Shown: positions 1 to 8,197, counted from the first letter of the stretch. The stretch: 64,000 nt of DNA from Clostridiales bacterium CHKCI001 (GCA_900045905.1 FCNS01000036.1:62001-126000); one strand, 5' to 3'. Notes: generated from the sequence alone by a model not told the origin. Made by a program: numbers and translations.

Positions 1-876
1 TCCAACTCCAATCAAGATAACGATTGCAAGTCCAACTCCAATCCCAGTAGGCTTTTTATAATGAACGATGTTTTTTATCCGTTGTTTTATATAGATTTCT
101 CCAAATGCTAAAGGAATTTTTCTTTGACCACATACCGATCGATTAAAAAGTGTTTTGGCATATTCTTTATAATCCCAATGGTCTAGCTTTTTTAGAACCA
201 CTTCGTCACAGGAAAGTTCCATATAATGTTGGAGCTGCCGATAGGCAATCCATGCCAATGGATTAAACCAATGGATACAAACAATTAGAAATGCTGCAAA
301 CTTAATCATTGGATCTTTTCTTTGAATATGTGCATTTTCATGTAGCAAGACATACTCTAATTCTTTCTCTGGTATTTGCGAATAAACATAGATTTTATGA
401 TTTCTGATTCCCCAGACCAATGCATTTGGAATTTCATCCACATAATAAATATTATCCCTAATCCAAATATTACAGTCTAACTTTTTTTTCAACTGCATCA
501 GCCTAATCAAACTATATCCTAAAATACCAATAATTCCAAACAGCCATATCCATGGCAGGATATTCCACAATTCCCCTTGCGATAAATGGCTCTGCATATT
601 CTGCGTTTCTATATAATTTGACTGATATATTTCGTTTACTTGATTCATAGAACGCTGTGTATAAAGGCTAATAAAGTTTGGTTTTCTTATTAAGCTGAAT
701 GTCGTTTTCCAAAATGACGGAATTACCATGCGAAGAAATGGAAAAATTCCTATGATACACCCATATTTAGATGGAACATTCCATAATCGAAAGAGCCATT
801 GTACGACTAAAACAATCATAATCGCAATGCTTGCCTGATAACTCATACTTAAAACGATGCTGAAAATACCCTTCAT
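1..876 (-). CDS. BlaR1/MecR1-type M56 peptidase sensor (C-terminal part cut by window edge)
   Basis: Reading leftward from ATG at 876 gives an open frame that runs off the window. It starts MKGIFSIVLSMSYQASIAIM with a membrane segment, and a second membrane segment (ILPWIWLFGIIGILGYSLI) follows. A zinc-protease motif LLHENAHIQRKD fits HExxH of the M56 family, followed by another hydrophobic stretch (FAAFLIVCIHWFNPLAWIAY). In the family, such membrane proteases sense beta-lactam or cell-wall damage and relieve repression by the partner BlaI/MecI. A GGGGG ribosome site lies 7 nt before the start. The start is 11 bp after the stop of the BlaI-like gene, so the two form one operon. The C-terminal sensor domain is outside the window, so the true ligand cannot be judged. 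Confidence 0.85.
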   Translation of the reverse strand, partial: MKGIFSIVLSMSYQASIAIMIVLVVQWLFRLWNVPSKYGCIIGIFPFLRMVIPSFWKTTFSLIRKPNFISLYTQRSMNQVNEIYQSNYIETQNMQSHLSQGELWNILPWIWLFGIIGILGYSLIRLMQLKKKLDCNIWIRDNIYYVDEIPNALVWGIRNHKIYVYSQIPEKELEYVLLHENAHIQRKDPMIKFAAFLIVCIHWFNPLAWIAYRQLQHYMELSCDEVVLKKLDHWDYKEYAKTLFNRSVCGQRKIPLAFGEIYIKQRIKNIVHYKKPTGIGVGLAIVILIGVG

Positions 877-887
877 CCCAATTCCCC

Positions 888-1256
888 CTAACTATTTTGT
901 TCACAGTTATGGATAATATCTTTTAATTGTTCAATCTCCTTTTTACTTAATTTTTTCCTAGATGTAAATGCTGTAAGAAAACTTAGGAGCGAACCATGAA
1001 AGGATTCTTCCACATACTGTTCGCTCTGTCTGGCATAAAATTCTTCTCTGGAAATTAATGCAACGACTGTTCCATTTTGGTTCTGAAATAACCCCCGATC
1101 ACTTAACTTTTTTAATACTGTATAAGTAGTCGTCCTTTTCCAATTTAACTTTTGTTCACATAATTTTGTTAATTCGGAAGTGCTAAGAGGAGCTTGCTCC
1201 CAAACAATATCTGCAAATTTTCCCTCCACTGCACCTAATAAATATTTATTCTCCAT
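888..1256 (-). CDS. BlaI/MecI/CopY family transcriptional repressor
   Basis: 122 residues, the normal size for BlaI/MecI repressors. The N-terminal winged helix (about residues 8-75) contains the family pattern W..APLSTSELTKLCEQKLNWKRTTTYTVLKKL. The C-terminal part is the dimerisation region. In the family these repress an operon that includes their own gene and the membrane protease. Here the gene lies directly before the BlaR1-like gene and behind a promoter flanked by palindromic half-sites (1349-1397). No beta-lactamase gene is in the window, so the regulon may concern cell-wall stress or other targets; this is inference. Confidence 0.9.
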   Translation of the reverse strand: MENKYLLGAVEGKFADIVWEQAPLSTSELTKLCEQKLNWKRTTTYTVLKKLSDRGLFQNQNGTVVALISREEFYARQSEQYVEESFHGSLLSFLTAFTSRKKLSKKEIEQLKDIIHNCEQNS

Positions 1257-1348
1257 AACAAATTCCTCCAGTTTCCAATTTTTAATTTCCTCTGTATCAA
1301 AATTTCAGTATCACTAACAATAAGAATTCGATTTTTCTTTATACAAAA

Positions 1349-1371
1349 ACTGTCTATATTATATAGACAGT
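1349..1371. promoter_or_regulatory. Palindromic operator candidate for the BlaI-like repressor
   Basis: The 23-bp sequence is a perfect inverted repeat of 11 bp (ACTGTCTATAT / ATATAGACAGT) around one base. It lies between the promoter and the BlaI-like gene, just downstream of the -10 box. A second half-site, CTATATAGACAGT, occurs at 1383-1395 inside the promoter spacer. BlaI/MecI dimers bind dyads placed like this. The exact half-site differs from the well-known TACA/TGTA core, so the assignment is inference from position. Confidence 0.65.
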
Positions 1372-1374
1372 TTC

Positions 1375-1403
1375 ATTCTATACTATATAGACAGTCTTGT
1401 CAA
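1375..1403 (-). promoter_or_regulatory. Sigma-A promoter of the blaI-blaR operon
   Basis: On the minus strand there is a perfect -35 TTGACA (1398-1403), a 17-bp spacer and a -10 TAGAAT (1375-1380). A half-site of the adjacent palindrome occupies the spacer, so a bound repressor would block polymerase. Confidence 0.75.
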
Positions 1404-1410
1404 TCGTATT

Positions 1411-1962
1411 TTATCTTTTTCGTTTATTTTTTAATGTTCGAATCGCTGTTCCACTTAAAATCCCTATCAAGGATGGAAGGAATGCCAAACACACTGCAAC
1501 TCCATTTGTATTGTGAAAAACACCCCAAGGTATGAAAACCCCAATCGCTCCAAATATGATTGGTATAAGCCACTTTATTTTTGTATCTCGCATTCCAATC
1601 AAAATAGAACTAATCAATGCTGCTAATGGAAGGATAAAATAAAAATTCAATAATGTATACCCCATCTCATCCCCTGGTTGTAGAAAGAATATTCCCTGAA
1701 CTATAATTAGTATTGCTACAGTAATAAAAGCAGATATCATTGCCACGGTAATCGTATGTTTTCGGAACCTGTTTCGAAATCTTTTGATTGGCTCTGTATC
1801 ACAAATAATCTCTGGCTCTTTTTCCCTCATCTGACTCAGAATCTTTTGACACTCCTCACACTCTGCTAAATGCTCTTCTATTAGCTCTCTGCTCTTTGCA
1901 CTAACCATATTTTCCACATATAATGGAAGTAGATCTTTGATTACATCACAATCTATCTTCAT
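1411..1962 (-). CDS. Zinc-finger anti-sigma factor, membrane-bound (zf-HC2/ZAS type)
   Basis: 183 residues from MKIDCDVIKDLLPLYVENM. The N-terminus carries the ZAS zinc motif, with C5, H31, C35 and C38 visible (HLAECEEC). Four hydrophobic segments follow (about residues 70-90, 100-120, 130-148, 150-172). The family binds and inhibits a cognate ECF sigma factor in the cytosol and releases it on an envelope signal. ATG overlaps the sigma-factor stop as ATGA (1959-1962), which implies translational coupling. A longer frame reaching 2025 lies inside the sigma gene and is not used. Confidence 0.88.
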   Translation of the reverse strand: MKIDCDVIKDLLPLYVENMVSAKSRELIEEHLAECEECQKILSQMREKEPEIICDTEPIKRFRNRFRKHTITVAMISAFITVAILIIVQGIFFLQPGDEMGYTLLNFYFILPLAALISSILIGMRDTKIKWLIPIIFGAIGVFIPWGVFHNTNGVAVCLAFLPSLIGILSGTAIRTLKNKRKR

Positions 1963-2444
1963 ACCATTCCCTCCATTTCTTTTTGTAATTTTTGCTTGGC
2001 TCGGTGATAGGTCACACATGCCCAATGCTCCGACTTTCCAAACAGCAGACCAATCTGTTTAAACGATAATTCCCCAAATACTCTTAAAGAAAACACTTCT
2101 TTATAAGGCTCTGACAATTCATGCAGCTTTTGATGAATTTGAAAAGCTAATTCTTTATCCACAAGCATATGTTCGATATCGCTTTCCTCAAACATGACCG
2201 TATTCCAGTCTGTATCCTTCGTTACTCTTCTTTGCTTTTTTAAGTAGGTAAAATAACTATTTTTTGCAATCTGACATAACCAAACTCGTATATCACAATC
2301 CCCTCTAAATTTACGAATGGAGTGCAACGCCTTAAAGAAAACTTCTTGTGTCAGTTCTTCTGCCACGTCTTCATTTAACGACAACCCTCTTAAAAAACGA
2401 TATACATCTTGAAAATAAGCGTTATATATCTCTTCAAAATCCAT
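1959..2444 (-). CDS. ECF-type RNA polymerase sigma factor
   Basis: 161 residues. Region 2 is at about residues 5-70 (YNAYFQDVYRFLRGLSLN, then ELTQEVFFKALHSIRKFRGDC). Region 4 is near the C-terminus (EPYKEVFSLRVFGELSFKQIGLLFGKSEHW), the helix-turn-helix that reads -35 boxes. Length and order match ECF sigmas. The start MDFEEIYN is chosen because a GGGGGG ribosome site precedes it; an ATG six codons upstream has none. It is paired by 4-bp overlap with the anti-sigma factor. The regulon is not deducible. Confidence 0.92.
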   Translation of the reverse strand: MDFEEIYNAYFQDVYRFLRGLSLNEDVAEELTQEVFFKALHSIRKFRGDCDIRVWLCQIAKNSYFTYLKKQRRVTKDTDWNTVMFEESDIEHMLVDKELAFQIHQKLHELSEPYKEVFSLRVFGELSFKQIGLLFGKSEHWACVTYHRAKQKLQKEMEGMV

Positions 2445-2462
2445 TTTCCATCCCCCCTTCAT

Positions 2463-2780
2463 TCGTAAAACGTTACAATAGTACTAACGATATATTCTTG
2501 TTCTTTTATTTATAAGACTCTCTTTATCCAAAAATATCACAGAAAATCTTAGTTTTTTCAAGACTCGCTCCTGCGAGTCTTGGCGCAGGATTCAGGTCAA
2601 CTTTAGCTGACATAATACATCTCCGAATCCTTGTACATCCTCGCGGAGCATATATCAGATGGGAGATGATACCCACCGCTGATACTGAGTTGTTACTCGC
2701 TGCCTACAGAGGAGAAAGTCATTTCCCATCTAATATAAATTAAGGAGTAGTTTTCTTGCTACTCCTGTATCCATCACTTT
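2463..2780. other. Gene-free stretch with dense inverted repeats
   Basis: These 318 bases between the sigma factor and the NuoE-like gene have no plausible reading frame. Positions 2558-2735 are richer in G and C than the flanks and hold several nested inverted repeats, described separately as a candidate structured RNA. The part next to the sigma gene is plain AT-rich sequence that should hold its promoter. Confidence 0.7.
2558..2735 (-). ncRNA. Candidate structured non-coding RNA
   Basis: Read on the minus strand, several helices nest. AGATGGGAAATGA pairs with TCATCTCCCATCT (2657-2735 span), enclosing a GAGT/ACTC hairpin with loop AACA. GGATTCGG pairs with CCTGAATCC, enclosing a GTCAGCT/AGTTGAC hairpin (2588-2630). 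Last comes a hairpin of AAGACTCGC/GCGAGTCTT (2559-2581). No open frame explains it. GC content is higher than the surroundings. The hairpin at the minus-strand end is followed by A, not U, so it is not an ordinary terminator, and the strand is a guess from how the helices lie. I cannot match it to a known family with certainty; a raiA-type clostridial RNA is one possibility. Confidence 0.5.
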
Positions 2781-3275
2781 TTATTTATTCGTTCCACTCG
2801 TCCCCTTTTTTGAACGATAATTCTCTATAATTTTTCTAATATCAGAGGGTTTTACATTCGAATACAATTTCTCATCAACTTGAAACGATGGTGCCTGTGT
2901 ACAATGTTTCAGACAATTGCGTACACGTAAGCAAAAGACTTGATCCTTTGAAATTCCATTCTGATCTGGCTTTAGAATTTCTTTCCAAGTATTTAAAATT
3001 ATATCCCCGCCTTTCCTTTTACAGCGTTCTCCACTACATATGGTGACAATATGCTGATATGGTGCTAATTTTAAACTTGGAAGTCGTTGAATGAGACATT
3101 TTAAAAATGTTTCTTTTAATTCTAAAGCACTGCAAATATAGGTAATTGCTTCTTGAGAGATCCATCCATCTATTTCTTGAATTTCTCGAAGCATTGCAAC
3201 AATATTTTCTTGATCTTTTGGGTTTTTTACACAAGAATAATATTCTACAATCTCTTCTAATTGTACTTGTTCCAT
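2781..3275 (-). CDS. NuoE/HndA-like [2Fe-2S] thioredoxin-fold subunit, stand-alone
   Basis: 164 residues. The N-terminal helical part (VAMLREIQEIDGWISQEAITYICSAL) and C-terminal thioredoxin-like ferredoxin fold match the 24-kDa subunit of complex I and NAD(P)-dependent or bifurcating hydrogenases. The four cluster ligands are visible as CSGERC (Cx4C, residues about 81-86) and CLKHC (Cx3C, about 122-126), the canonical spacing class. In the family this subunit passes electrons beside a NuoF-type flavoprotein. No NuoF or hydrogenase gene is adjacent, so its partner must be encoded elsewhere or it acts alone. The ribosome site is weak. Confidence 0.85.
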   Translation of the reverse strand: MEQVQLEEIVEYYSCVKNPKDQENIVAMLREIQEIDGWISQEAITYICSALELKETFLKCLIQRLPSLKLAPYQHIVTICSGERCKRKGGDIILNTWKEILKPDQNGISKDQVFCLRVRNCLKHCTQAPSFQVDEKLYSNVKPSDIRKIIENYRSKKGTSGTNK

Positions 3276-3687
3276 TTCTTTTTTAGGAAAGAATTCCCAT
3301 CATTCTTTCCCTTCTCCCTTCACTTATTATCATGGAGCCACAGTTTATTCAGCAACTCATAATATAAAAACGTATCATCCCCCGCTTAGTGCTCCACGCA
3401 CTTGAAGCAGGGAACTGCCCGTTCTGTGTTCAAACTATATCATATTTTCAACTATGATTCTACACTATATTTTCATTTTTATTTTTTCTAATTGAAGTCT
3501 ATACTTTTTTATGCTAATATGTTATGATTTTTGTTACTGCATATTTTACTTTATAGTTTTACTAATGATTTTTCTTTAATTAACAACCATAAGATTCCAT
3601 ACATTCCACCAAAAAAATTTCTGAAATGTATGAAACAATTTTTTGGAATCGTGATGATACTGATATTTTATTATAGGAGAGTTTATT
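3276..3687. other. Intergenic region with one strong stem-loop
   Basis: This divergent 412-base spacer must hold promoters for the NuoE-like gene and the aldolase gene. It is AT-rich except for a stem-loop at 3381-3410. The start of the + gene is preceded by ATAGGAGAG at 3674-3682. I see no coding region. Confidence 0.6.
3381..3410. repeat. Isolated two-part stem-loop (possible insertion-sequence end)
   Basis: CCGCTT and AAGCAGG form an outer stem around a perfect AGTGC/GCACT hairpin with loop TCCAC. The GC-rich block sits alone in AT-rich DNA. Such subterminal hairpins occur at ends of IS200/IS605-type elements, but no transposase or TnpB remnant is nearby, so this is only a possibility. 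Confidence 0.35.
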
Positions 3688-4713
3688 ATGCTATCTTTTG
3701 TTAATGATTATTCCGAAGGTGCCCACGAAAGTATCCTCAAGCGTCTTCTGGAAACAAATATGGAAAAACTTCCAGGATATGGAACCGATGTATATTGTGA
3801 AACTGCGAAGGAAAAAATTCGCCTTGCCTGCGATTGCCCTAATGCCGATATCTATTTTTTAGTTGGAGGAACCCAGACAAATAAGGTTATAATTTCCTCT
3901 CTGCTTGCTTCCTACCAAGGAGTCATAGCTGCTTGCACAGGTCATATCGGAACTCATGAAGCTGGAGCGATTGAAGACACTGGACATAAAGTATTAGAAC
4001 TTCCGCAAACACAGGGAAAAATTTCCGCAAGTAAATTAAAAGAGTATCTCAATGACTTCTATTCTGATGAGAATCATGACCATATGGTATTTCCTGGAAT
4101 GGTATATATTTCTTATCCAACAGAATATGGTACATTATATACAAAACAAGAACTTATTGACATTCATATGGTTTGTTCTCAGTTTGAAATTCCACTCTAT
4201 ATAGACGGTGCACGGTTAGGATATGGCCTTGCAAGCGAAGAAAGCGATGTAACAATTTCTGATATTGCAAAGTTTAGTGATGTGTTTTATATTGGAGGCA
4301 CGAAAATTGGAGCACTTTGTGGAGAAGCAGTTGTATTTACCAAAAACAATACTCCCAATCACTTTGTTACTCTTATAAAAAGACAAGGTGCGTTACTTGC
4401 AAAAGGACGCTTGCTTGGCATACAATTTGACACATTGTTTACGAACAATTTATATCATGAGATTAGCAAAAATGCCATTCAAACAGCAAATGCCTTAAAA
4501 AAAGGATTACAAGCAAAAGGATATTCGTTTTTTCTAGATTCTCCTACCAATCAAATTTTTATTATTGTTGAAAATAGTCAACTGGAAATTTTAAAGCAAA
4601 AAGTAGCTTTTAGTTTTTGGGAAAAAATAGATGATACACATACAATTATTCGTTTTGCCACTAGCTGGGCTACAAAGATGAATGAAGTGAATGCATTAAT
4701 CAATTTATTATAA
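3688..4713 (+). CDS. ltaE: Low-specificity L-threonine aldolase (PLP beta-eliminating lyase family)
   Basis: 341 residues, usual length for the family. It cleaves L-threonine/L-allo-threonine to glycine and acetaldehyde in the cytosol. The fold-type I PLP signature is visible: GGTQTNKVI near residues 60-68, ETGHIGTHEAGAIEDTGHK-like substrate loop near 90-105, YIDGARLGYGL (aspartate to the PLP ring) near 172-182, and YIGGTKIGALCGEAVVF with the PLP lysine near 207. Ribosome site ATAGGAGAG precedes the ATG. A single-gene unit, closed by a stem-loop at 4758-4798. Confidence 0.9.
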   Translation: MLSFVNDYSEGAHESILKRLLETNMEKLPGYGTDVYCETAKEKIRLACDCPNADIYFLVGGTQTNKVIISSLLASYQGVIAACTGHIGTHEAGAIEDTGHKVLELPQTQGKISASKLKEYLNDFYSDENHDHMVFPGMVYISYPTEYGTLYTKQELIDIHMVCSQFEIPLYIDGARLGYGLASEESDVTISDIAKFSDVFYIGGTKIGALCGEAVVFTKNNTPNHFVTLIKRQGALLAKGRLLGIQFDTLFTNNLYHEISKNAIQTANALKKGLQAKGYSFFLDSPTNQIFIIVENSQLEILKQKVAFSFWEKIDDTHTIIRFATSWATKMNEVNALINLL

Positions 4714-4757
4714 TATTTTTAGAGATTGAAACCTATAGCGAAAAACTTCGTATTTAT

Positions 4758-4798
4758 GCAGGTTTACAGTAAATTCTATCCTGTAAATCCGCTTTTTT
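4758..4798 (+). terminator. Intrinsic terminator after the aldolase gene
   Basis: GCAGGTTTACAG pairs with CTGTAAATCCGC (two G-U-type positions), loop of 11, followed by TTTTTT. Confidence 0.75.
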
Positions 4799-4969
4799 AT
4801 TTTATAATTATTCTATTTTTTATTATAATTTATAAATTCCCCCTTACTTTTTCCGCATTTTTATATATAATAGTATAAAAGAAGTGCTCATATCTGGAAG
4901 ACAAAACAAACTTAAAAAGTTTTGCTGCTCCAATATCATGGGCAAACATATATAACAGGAGGATATAAC

Positions 4970-7900
4970 ATGTCACAAAGAACCGACATCCATAAAGTAT
5001 TAATCATTGGCTCTGGTCCTATCATTATCGGCCAGGCTTGTGAATTTGACTACTCTGGAACACAGGCTTGTAAGGCACTGAGAAAACTTGGTTATGAAAT
5101 TGTTCTGGTCAATTCCAATCCAGCTACGATTATGACTGATCCTGAGATAGCAGATGTTACCTATATTGAACCTTTAAATGTAAAGCGTCTGGAACAAATT
5201 ATTGCCAAAGAACGTCCTGATGCACTGCTTCCTAATCTTGGCGGACAATCTGGTTTAAACTTATGTGCTGAATTAGCAAAAGCAGGAATTTTAGATAAAT
5301 ACCATGTTCAAGTAATTGGTGTACAAGTAGACGCAATTGAACGTGGCGAAGATCGAATTGAATTCAAAAAGGCAATGAACAAATTAGGCATTGAAATGGC
5401 TCGAAGTGAAGTTGCTTACAGTGTAGAAGAGGCATTGGCAATCGCTGATAAATTAGGTTATCCTGTTGTTCTTCGTCCAGCTTATACAATGGGCGGTGCT
5501 GGTGGTGGTCTTGTCTATAACAGAGAGGAATTAAAGACCGTATGTGCAAGAGGATTACAAGCAAGTCTGGTTGGACAGGTATTAGTAGAAGAATCCATCT
5601 TAGGTTGGGAAGAATTAGAATTAGAAGTTGTCCGTGATGCAGACAACAATATGATTACGGTCTGCTTTATTGAAAACATTGATCCACTTGGAGTTCATAC
5701 TGGAGATTCCTTCTGTTCTGCGCCTATGCTCACGATTTCAGAAGAATGCCAAAAACGTCTTCAAGAACAAGCTTATAAGATCGTGGAATCCGTTCAAGTT
5801 ATTGGAGGAACCAATGTCCAGTTTGCCCATGACCCAGTAACTGATCGTATTGTTGTCATTGAAATCAATCCAAGAACTTCTCGTTCTTCTGCTCTGGCTT
5901 CTAAAGCAACTGGTTTCCCAATTGCTCTTGTATCCGCTATGTTGGCAACTGGCTTAACATTGAAAGATATCCCTTGCGGCAAATACGGAACCTTGGACCG
6001 CTATGTTCCAGATGGAGACTATGTTGTAATTAAATTTGCCCGCTGGGCATTTGAAAAGTTTAAAGGCGTTGAAGATAAACTCGGAACTCAGATGCGTGCC
6101 GTTGGAGAAGTAATGAGTATTGGAAAGACTTACAAAGAAGCGTTCCAAAAAGCAATCCGCAGTTTGGAAACAGGACGCTATGGACTTGGACATGCAAAGG
6201 ATTTTGCATCGAAAACAAAGGAACAATTGCTTCAAATGTTAATTACTCCATCCAGTGAACGTCATTTTATTATGTACGAAGCTTTGCGCAAAGGTGCTTC
6301 CGTGGAAGAAATCTATGAAATTACAAAAGTGAAAACTTATTTCATCGAACAGATGAAAGAATTAGTCGAAGAAGAAGAAGCCCTTCTTTCTTACAAGGGC
6401 AGCCTGCCTACCGATGAAATGTTAATTCAAGCCAAGAAAGATGGATTTTCTGATAAGTATTTAAGTCAAATTTTAGAAATTCCAGAATCTCAGATCCGTA
6501 ATCGCCGTATCGAACTTGGCGTAGAGGAAGCATGGGAAGGCGTCCATGTAAGTGGAACGCAAGACAGTGCTTACTATTATTCCACTTACAATGCAGAAGA
6601 TAAGAATCCTGTTAAGACTGACCGACCAAAGATTATGATTTTAGGAGGCGGTCCAAACCGTATCGGACAGGGTATTGAATTTGATTATTGTTGTGTTCAT
6701 GCCTCTTTAGCTTTGAAAAAGCTGGGATTTGAGACAATTATCGTAAATTGTAATCCTGAGACAGTATCTACCGATTATGATACTTCTGATAAATTATATT
6801 TCGAACCTTTAACATTAGAAGATGTATTAAGCATTTATAAAAAAGAACAGCCTATTGGTGTCATTGCCCAGTTTGGCGGCCAAACACCTCTGAATTTAGC
6901 TTCAGAATTAGAGAAAAACGGAGTGAAAATTTTAGGAACTGCTCCATCTGTCATTGACCTTGCAGAAGATCGTGACCAATTCCGTGCTATGATGAAAAAA
7001 TTAGAAATTCCTATGCCAGAATCTGGAATGGCAACTACCGTTGCAGAAGCTCTCTCAATCGCAGAACAGATTGGATATCCTGTTATGGTACGTCCTTCTT
7101 ACGTATTAGGTGGACGAGGTATGGAAGTCGTTTATGATGCTGAAAGTATGGAAGGTTATATGAAGGCAGCCGTAGGTGTCACACCTGACAGACCAATTTT
7201 AATTGACCGTTTCTTAAATAATGCACTCGAATGTGAAGCGGATGCAATTAGTGATGGAAACCATGCATTTGTTCCTGCTGTTATGGAACATATTGAATTG
7301 GCAGGTGTACATTCTGGTGATTCTGCATGTATCATTCCATCCGTGCATATTTCAGAAGAAAATGTAAAAACAATTAAAGAGTATACAAGAAAAATTGCAG
7401 AGGAAATGCATGTAAAAGGCTTAATGAATATGCAGTATGCAATTGAAAATGGTACCGTTTATGTATTAGAAGCAAACCCTCGTGCATCTCGTACGGTTCC
7501 ATTAGTATCCAAAGTCTGCAACATCCGTATGGTTCCATTGGCAACTGATATTATTACATCGGAGATTACAGGACGTCCATCTCCAGTTCCAGCTTTAAAA
7601 GAACGGACAATTCCTTATTACGGTGTAAAGGAAGCTGTTTTCCCATTTAATATGTTCCAAGAAGTAGATCCAGTCTTAGGCCCAGAAATGCGTTCTACTG
7701 GAGAAGTGTTAGGACTTTCTCCATCGTATGGAGAAGCTTTTTATAAAGCTCAAGAAGCAACTCAATCTTCTCTTCCATTAGAGGGTACCGTATTAATCTC
7801 TGTAAATAAAAAGGATAAACCAGAAGTTGTGGAAGTTGCAAGAAGTTTCGCAGAAGATGGATTCCATATTATGGCTACGGGCACAACTTATGAATTAATT

Positions 7901-8197
7901 CGCCAAGCTGGAATTGAAGCAGAAAAGGTGAAAAAACTTTACGAAGGACGTCCAAATATTTTGGACATGATAACCAATGGAAAGATTCAACTCATTGTAA
8001 ATACTCCAGTTGGAAAAGAAAGTGTTCATGACGACAGCTACTTGCGTAAAGCAGCAATTAAAGCCAAAATACCATATATGACTACAATGGCTGCTGCCAA
8101 AGCAACTGCCAGCGGTATTAAATATGTCAAAGAACATGGAAACGGTGCTATTAAATCATTACAAGAGCTGCACAGTGAAATTCAGGAAAATGAATAA
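4970..8197 (+). CDS. carB: Carbamoyl-phosphate synthase large subunit
   Basis: 1075 residues, full length. It makes carbamoyl phosphate from ammonia, bicarbonate and two ATP for pyrimidine and arginine synthesis. Order: first carboxyphosphate ATP-grasp half (about 1-400, with LIIGSGPIIIGQACEFDYSG), oligomerisation segment (about 400-550), second carbamate-kinase half (about 550-930, with ILGGGPNRIGQGIEFDYCC), and C-terminal MGS-like allosteric domain (about 935-1060, TGTTYELIRQAG). ATG at 4970 follows AACAGGAGG with proper spacing; the frame is open upstream but lacks a site. The small glutaminase subunit gene (carA) is not next to it, which is unusual. It stands alone between a terminator and a hairpin. 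Confidence 0.97.
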   Translation: MSQRTDIHKVLIIGSGPIIIGQACEFDYSGTQACKALRKLGYEIVLVNSNPATIMTDPEIADVTYIEPLNVKRLEQIIAKERPDALLPNLGGQSGLNLCAELAKAGILDKYHVQVIGVQVDAIERGEDRIEFKKAMNKLGIEMARSEVAYSVEEALAIADKLGYPVVLRPAYTMGGAGGGLVYNREELKTVCARGLQASLVGQVLVEESILGWEELELEVVRDADNNMITVCFIENIDPLGVHTGDSFCSAPMLTISEECQKRLQEQAYKIVESVQVIGGTNVQFAHDPVTDRIVVIEINPRTSRSSALASKATGFPIALVSAMLATGLTLKDIPCGKYGTLDRYVPDGDYVVIKFARWAFEKFKGVEDKLGTQMRAVGEVMSIGKTYKEAFQKAIRSLETGRYGLGHAKDFASKTKEQLLQMLITPSSERHFIMYEALRKGASVEEIYEITKVKTYFIEQMKELVEEEEALLSYKGSLPTDEMLIQAKKDGFSDKYLSQILEIPESQIRNRRIELGVEEAWEGVHVSGTQDSAYYYSTYNAEDKNPVKTDRPKIMILGGGPNRIGQGIEFDYCCVHASLALKKLGFETIIVNCNPETVSTDYDTSDKLYFEPLTLEDVLSIYKKEQPIGVIAQFGGQTPLNLASELEKNGVKILGTAPSVIDLAEDRDQFRAMMKKLEIPMPESGMATTVAEALSIAEQIGYPVMVRPSYVLGGRGMEVVYDAESMEGYMKAAVGVTPDRPILIDRFLNNALECEADAISDGNHAFVPAVMEHIELAGVHSGDSACIIPSVHISEENVKTIKEYTRKIAEEMHVKGLMNMQYAIENGTVYVLEANPRASRTVPLVSKVCNIRMVPLATDIITSEITGRPSPVPALKERTIPYYGVKEAVFPFNMFQEVDPVLGPEMRSTGEVLGLSPSYGEAFYKAQEATQSSLPLEGTVLISVNKKDKPEVVEVARSFAEDGFHIMATGTTYELIRQAGIEAEKVKKLYEGRPNILDMITNGKIQLIVNTPVGKESVHDDSYLRKAAIKAKIPYMTTMAAAKATASGIKYVKEHGNGAIKSLQELHSEIQENE

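Noticed and set aside
888-2462. A beta-lactam resistance cassette
   Set aside because: BlaI/BlaR-like genes are present but no beta-lactamase or PBP2a gene is in the window; the truncated edge prevents a conclusion.
2658-2735. 6S RNA or SRP RNA as identity of the folded region
   Set aside because: It lacks the SRP core GGTCAGG..GGAAGCAGC pattern and does not form the single long rod with central bubble of 6S RNA.
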